Source: Thamnidium elegans
Taxonomy: Eukaryota > Mucoromycota > Mucoromycetes > Mucorales > Mucoraceae
NCBI GenBank assembly: GCA_025201345.1
Contig: JAIXMG010000002.1
Span: 248,001-312,000 of the forward strand
DNA length: 64,000 nt
Direction of reading: 5' to 3'
A model generated the notes under the pieces. The model made no database searches. It was given only the letters and a program-made list of their open reading frames with translations, and was not told the DNA's origin. This document shows positions 62,778 through 64,000 of the stretch, piece by piece. Position numbers and translations under genes: made by a program. Position 1 is the first letter of the stretch; every line of letters begins with the position of its first letter.

Positions 62778-64000
62778 CACACAACCCCCCCTCCCCCAAT
62801 ATAAATTTTTTTTTTATAACTTACAATAATGTGATACAACTTGGAAACTAAACCGAAGAGAGGATCCTCAGGCAAATGCTTCAAGGCGAATTCACGTTGA
62901 GCGGTATAACGGGGATCAGTCTTACGCAAGACAGCATGACCGAAACCGGGAACGACTTGACCACCGTTAAGAGTATCCCAAAGGTACTTCTTGATATCTT
63001 CGTCAGAAGCATCCATACCAATGGTATCCTTCATCTTCAAAGTCCAACGGAGGACTTCTTGGTTAGCCAAACCGTGAAGAGGACCAGCTAAACCGTTCAA
63101 ACCGGCAGCGAAAGAGAGATAAGGATCAGAGAGAGCAGAACCGACCAAATGGGTGGTGTGAGCAGAGACGTTACCACCTTCGTGATCGGAATGAATGGTG
63201 AGGTAAAGACGCATCAATTCAACGAAATCCTTGTTATCCTCGAAACCCAAAAGCTTGGAGAAGTTGTAAGAGTAATCCTTATCACCTTCAATAGCGGGCA
63301 TCTTACCATCCTTGTAGAGGTTACGGTAGATACGAGCAGCGACGTTAGGAAGCTTGGCAATCAAATCCATGGTATCCTCGAAGGTAGGATCCCAGTATTG
63401 AGACTTGTGAATACCAGCGGTATAGGCCTTGGCGAAGTGAGAATCGTGTTGAAGGGCGTTAACAGCAATGGCGAATTGAGACATAGGGTGAAGAGACTTG
63501 GGACAACGGTCAATGATCTCCTCAACGAATTCAGGGATATCAGAACGAGCGGCCCATTCAGCAGAGAGGGACTTGACTTGTTCGGTAGTGGGGACTTCAC
63601 CAGTGACGAGCAACCAGAAAAGAGACTCGGGGAGAGGCTCTCCTCCATTTTCGGCACCAGGGAGGACCTTTTGACAATCAGGAATGGTCAAACCACGGAA
63701 ACGGATACCCTCCTCAGCATCGAGGACGGATCCTTCCCAGACAAGACCCTTAATACCACGCATACCACCATAAGCTTGGTCAACAGTAACTTCACCAAGA
63801 ACCTTGGAACCATATTCCTTCTTGAAAGCCTTAACCTCGGCTTGCTTCTCGGGGATAAGTTCAGCAAGACGTTCCTTCAAGGTCTAATATTGTTTTATAA
63901 AATTATTAATATTACTATAGTTTTATATAAAAAAAAATTTAATAATATCCCTACCTTAACCTTAGAAGAGTAAGCACGAGTAGCACCAACGGTGAAAGCA
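62450..64000 (-). CDS. CIT1: Citrate synthase, mitochondrial (5' end beyond window)
   Basis: Three exons are visible: 63955-64000 (partial), 62825-63883 and 62450-62692. The partial exon reads [15 protein letters not shown], the end of a mitochondrial presequence. The body shows [50 protein letters not shown] and the signature [17 protein letters not shown], and ends [14 protein letters not shown]. The catalytic histidines lie in the LHG and GHAV motifs, and the Asp in [10 protein letters not shown]. The enzyme condenses acetyl-CoA with oxaloacetate in the TCA cycle. The C-terminus lacks a peroxisomal signal, agreeing with a mitochondrial form. The codon use is strongly biased and the region is GC-richer, as in highly expressed genes. 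Confidence 0.95.

Overview
The window reads as nuclear DNA of a mucoralean-type fungus (Mucoromycota). It is strongly AT-rich and packed with A/T homopolymer runs. Genes carry several short GT-AG introns with T-runs ahead of the acceptor. The gene set is fungal: saccharopine reductase of the aminoadipate lysine pathway, fused ARG5,6, NAD-isocitrate dehydrogenase, SPO14-type phospholipase D and a B56 PP2A subunit. Genus assignment is inference. I joined exons by hand at GT-AG sites with phase bookkeeping; transcripts are needed to confirm the models.

Layout. 1-10 kb: a tyrosine-recombinase relic, a large unrecognised Pro-rich gene, a small membrane protein, tRNA-Glu(CTC), SUMO E1 subunit AOS1 (7 exons, minus) and a pepsin-fold protein whose catalytic motifs look lost. 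10-14 kb: long spacer and a decayed multi-exon gene. 14-26.7 kb: coiled-coil protein, NUDT19-like Nudix hydrolase, secreted protein, IDH2, LYS9, COX7C and a Kelch-like membrane protein. 26.7-33 kb: an accessory island with no clear housekeeping gene. It holds recombinase and helix-turn-helix transposase relics, perfect inverted repeats and at least three related copies of an unrecognised gene in opposite orientations. 33.4-49.9 kb: ARG5,6 with a Gcn4-type site, a very large F-box/LRR protein with a Trp-rich acidic tail, importin-7/8 and phospholipase D with a 12-nt microexon. 50.5-64 kb: an H2C2 zinc-binding regulator-like protein, a BCS1-like AAA ATPase, PP2A B56 and citrate synthase (5' end outside the window).

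Functional links. Citrate synthase, IDH2, LYS9 and ARG5,6 all sit around mitochondrial citrate/2-oxoglutarate/glutamate metabolism, with COX7C and the BCS1-like ATPase adding respiratory-chain connections. Each gene has its own promoter, so this is loose co-location and not an operon. Regulation is represented by AOS1, the F-box protein, importin, phospholipase D and PP2A B56.

No complete transposon, CRISPR array or rRNA gene is visible. The most unusual parts are the inverted-duplication island, the F-box/Trp-rich fusion and the pseudo-protease.
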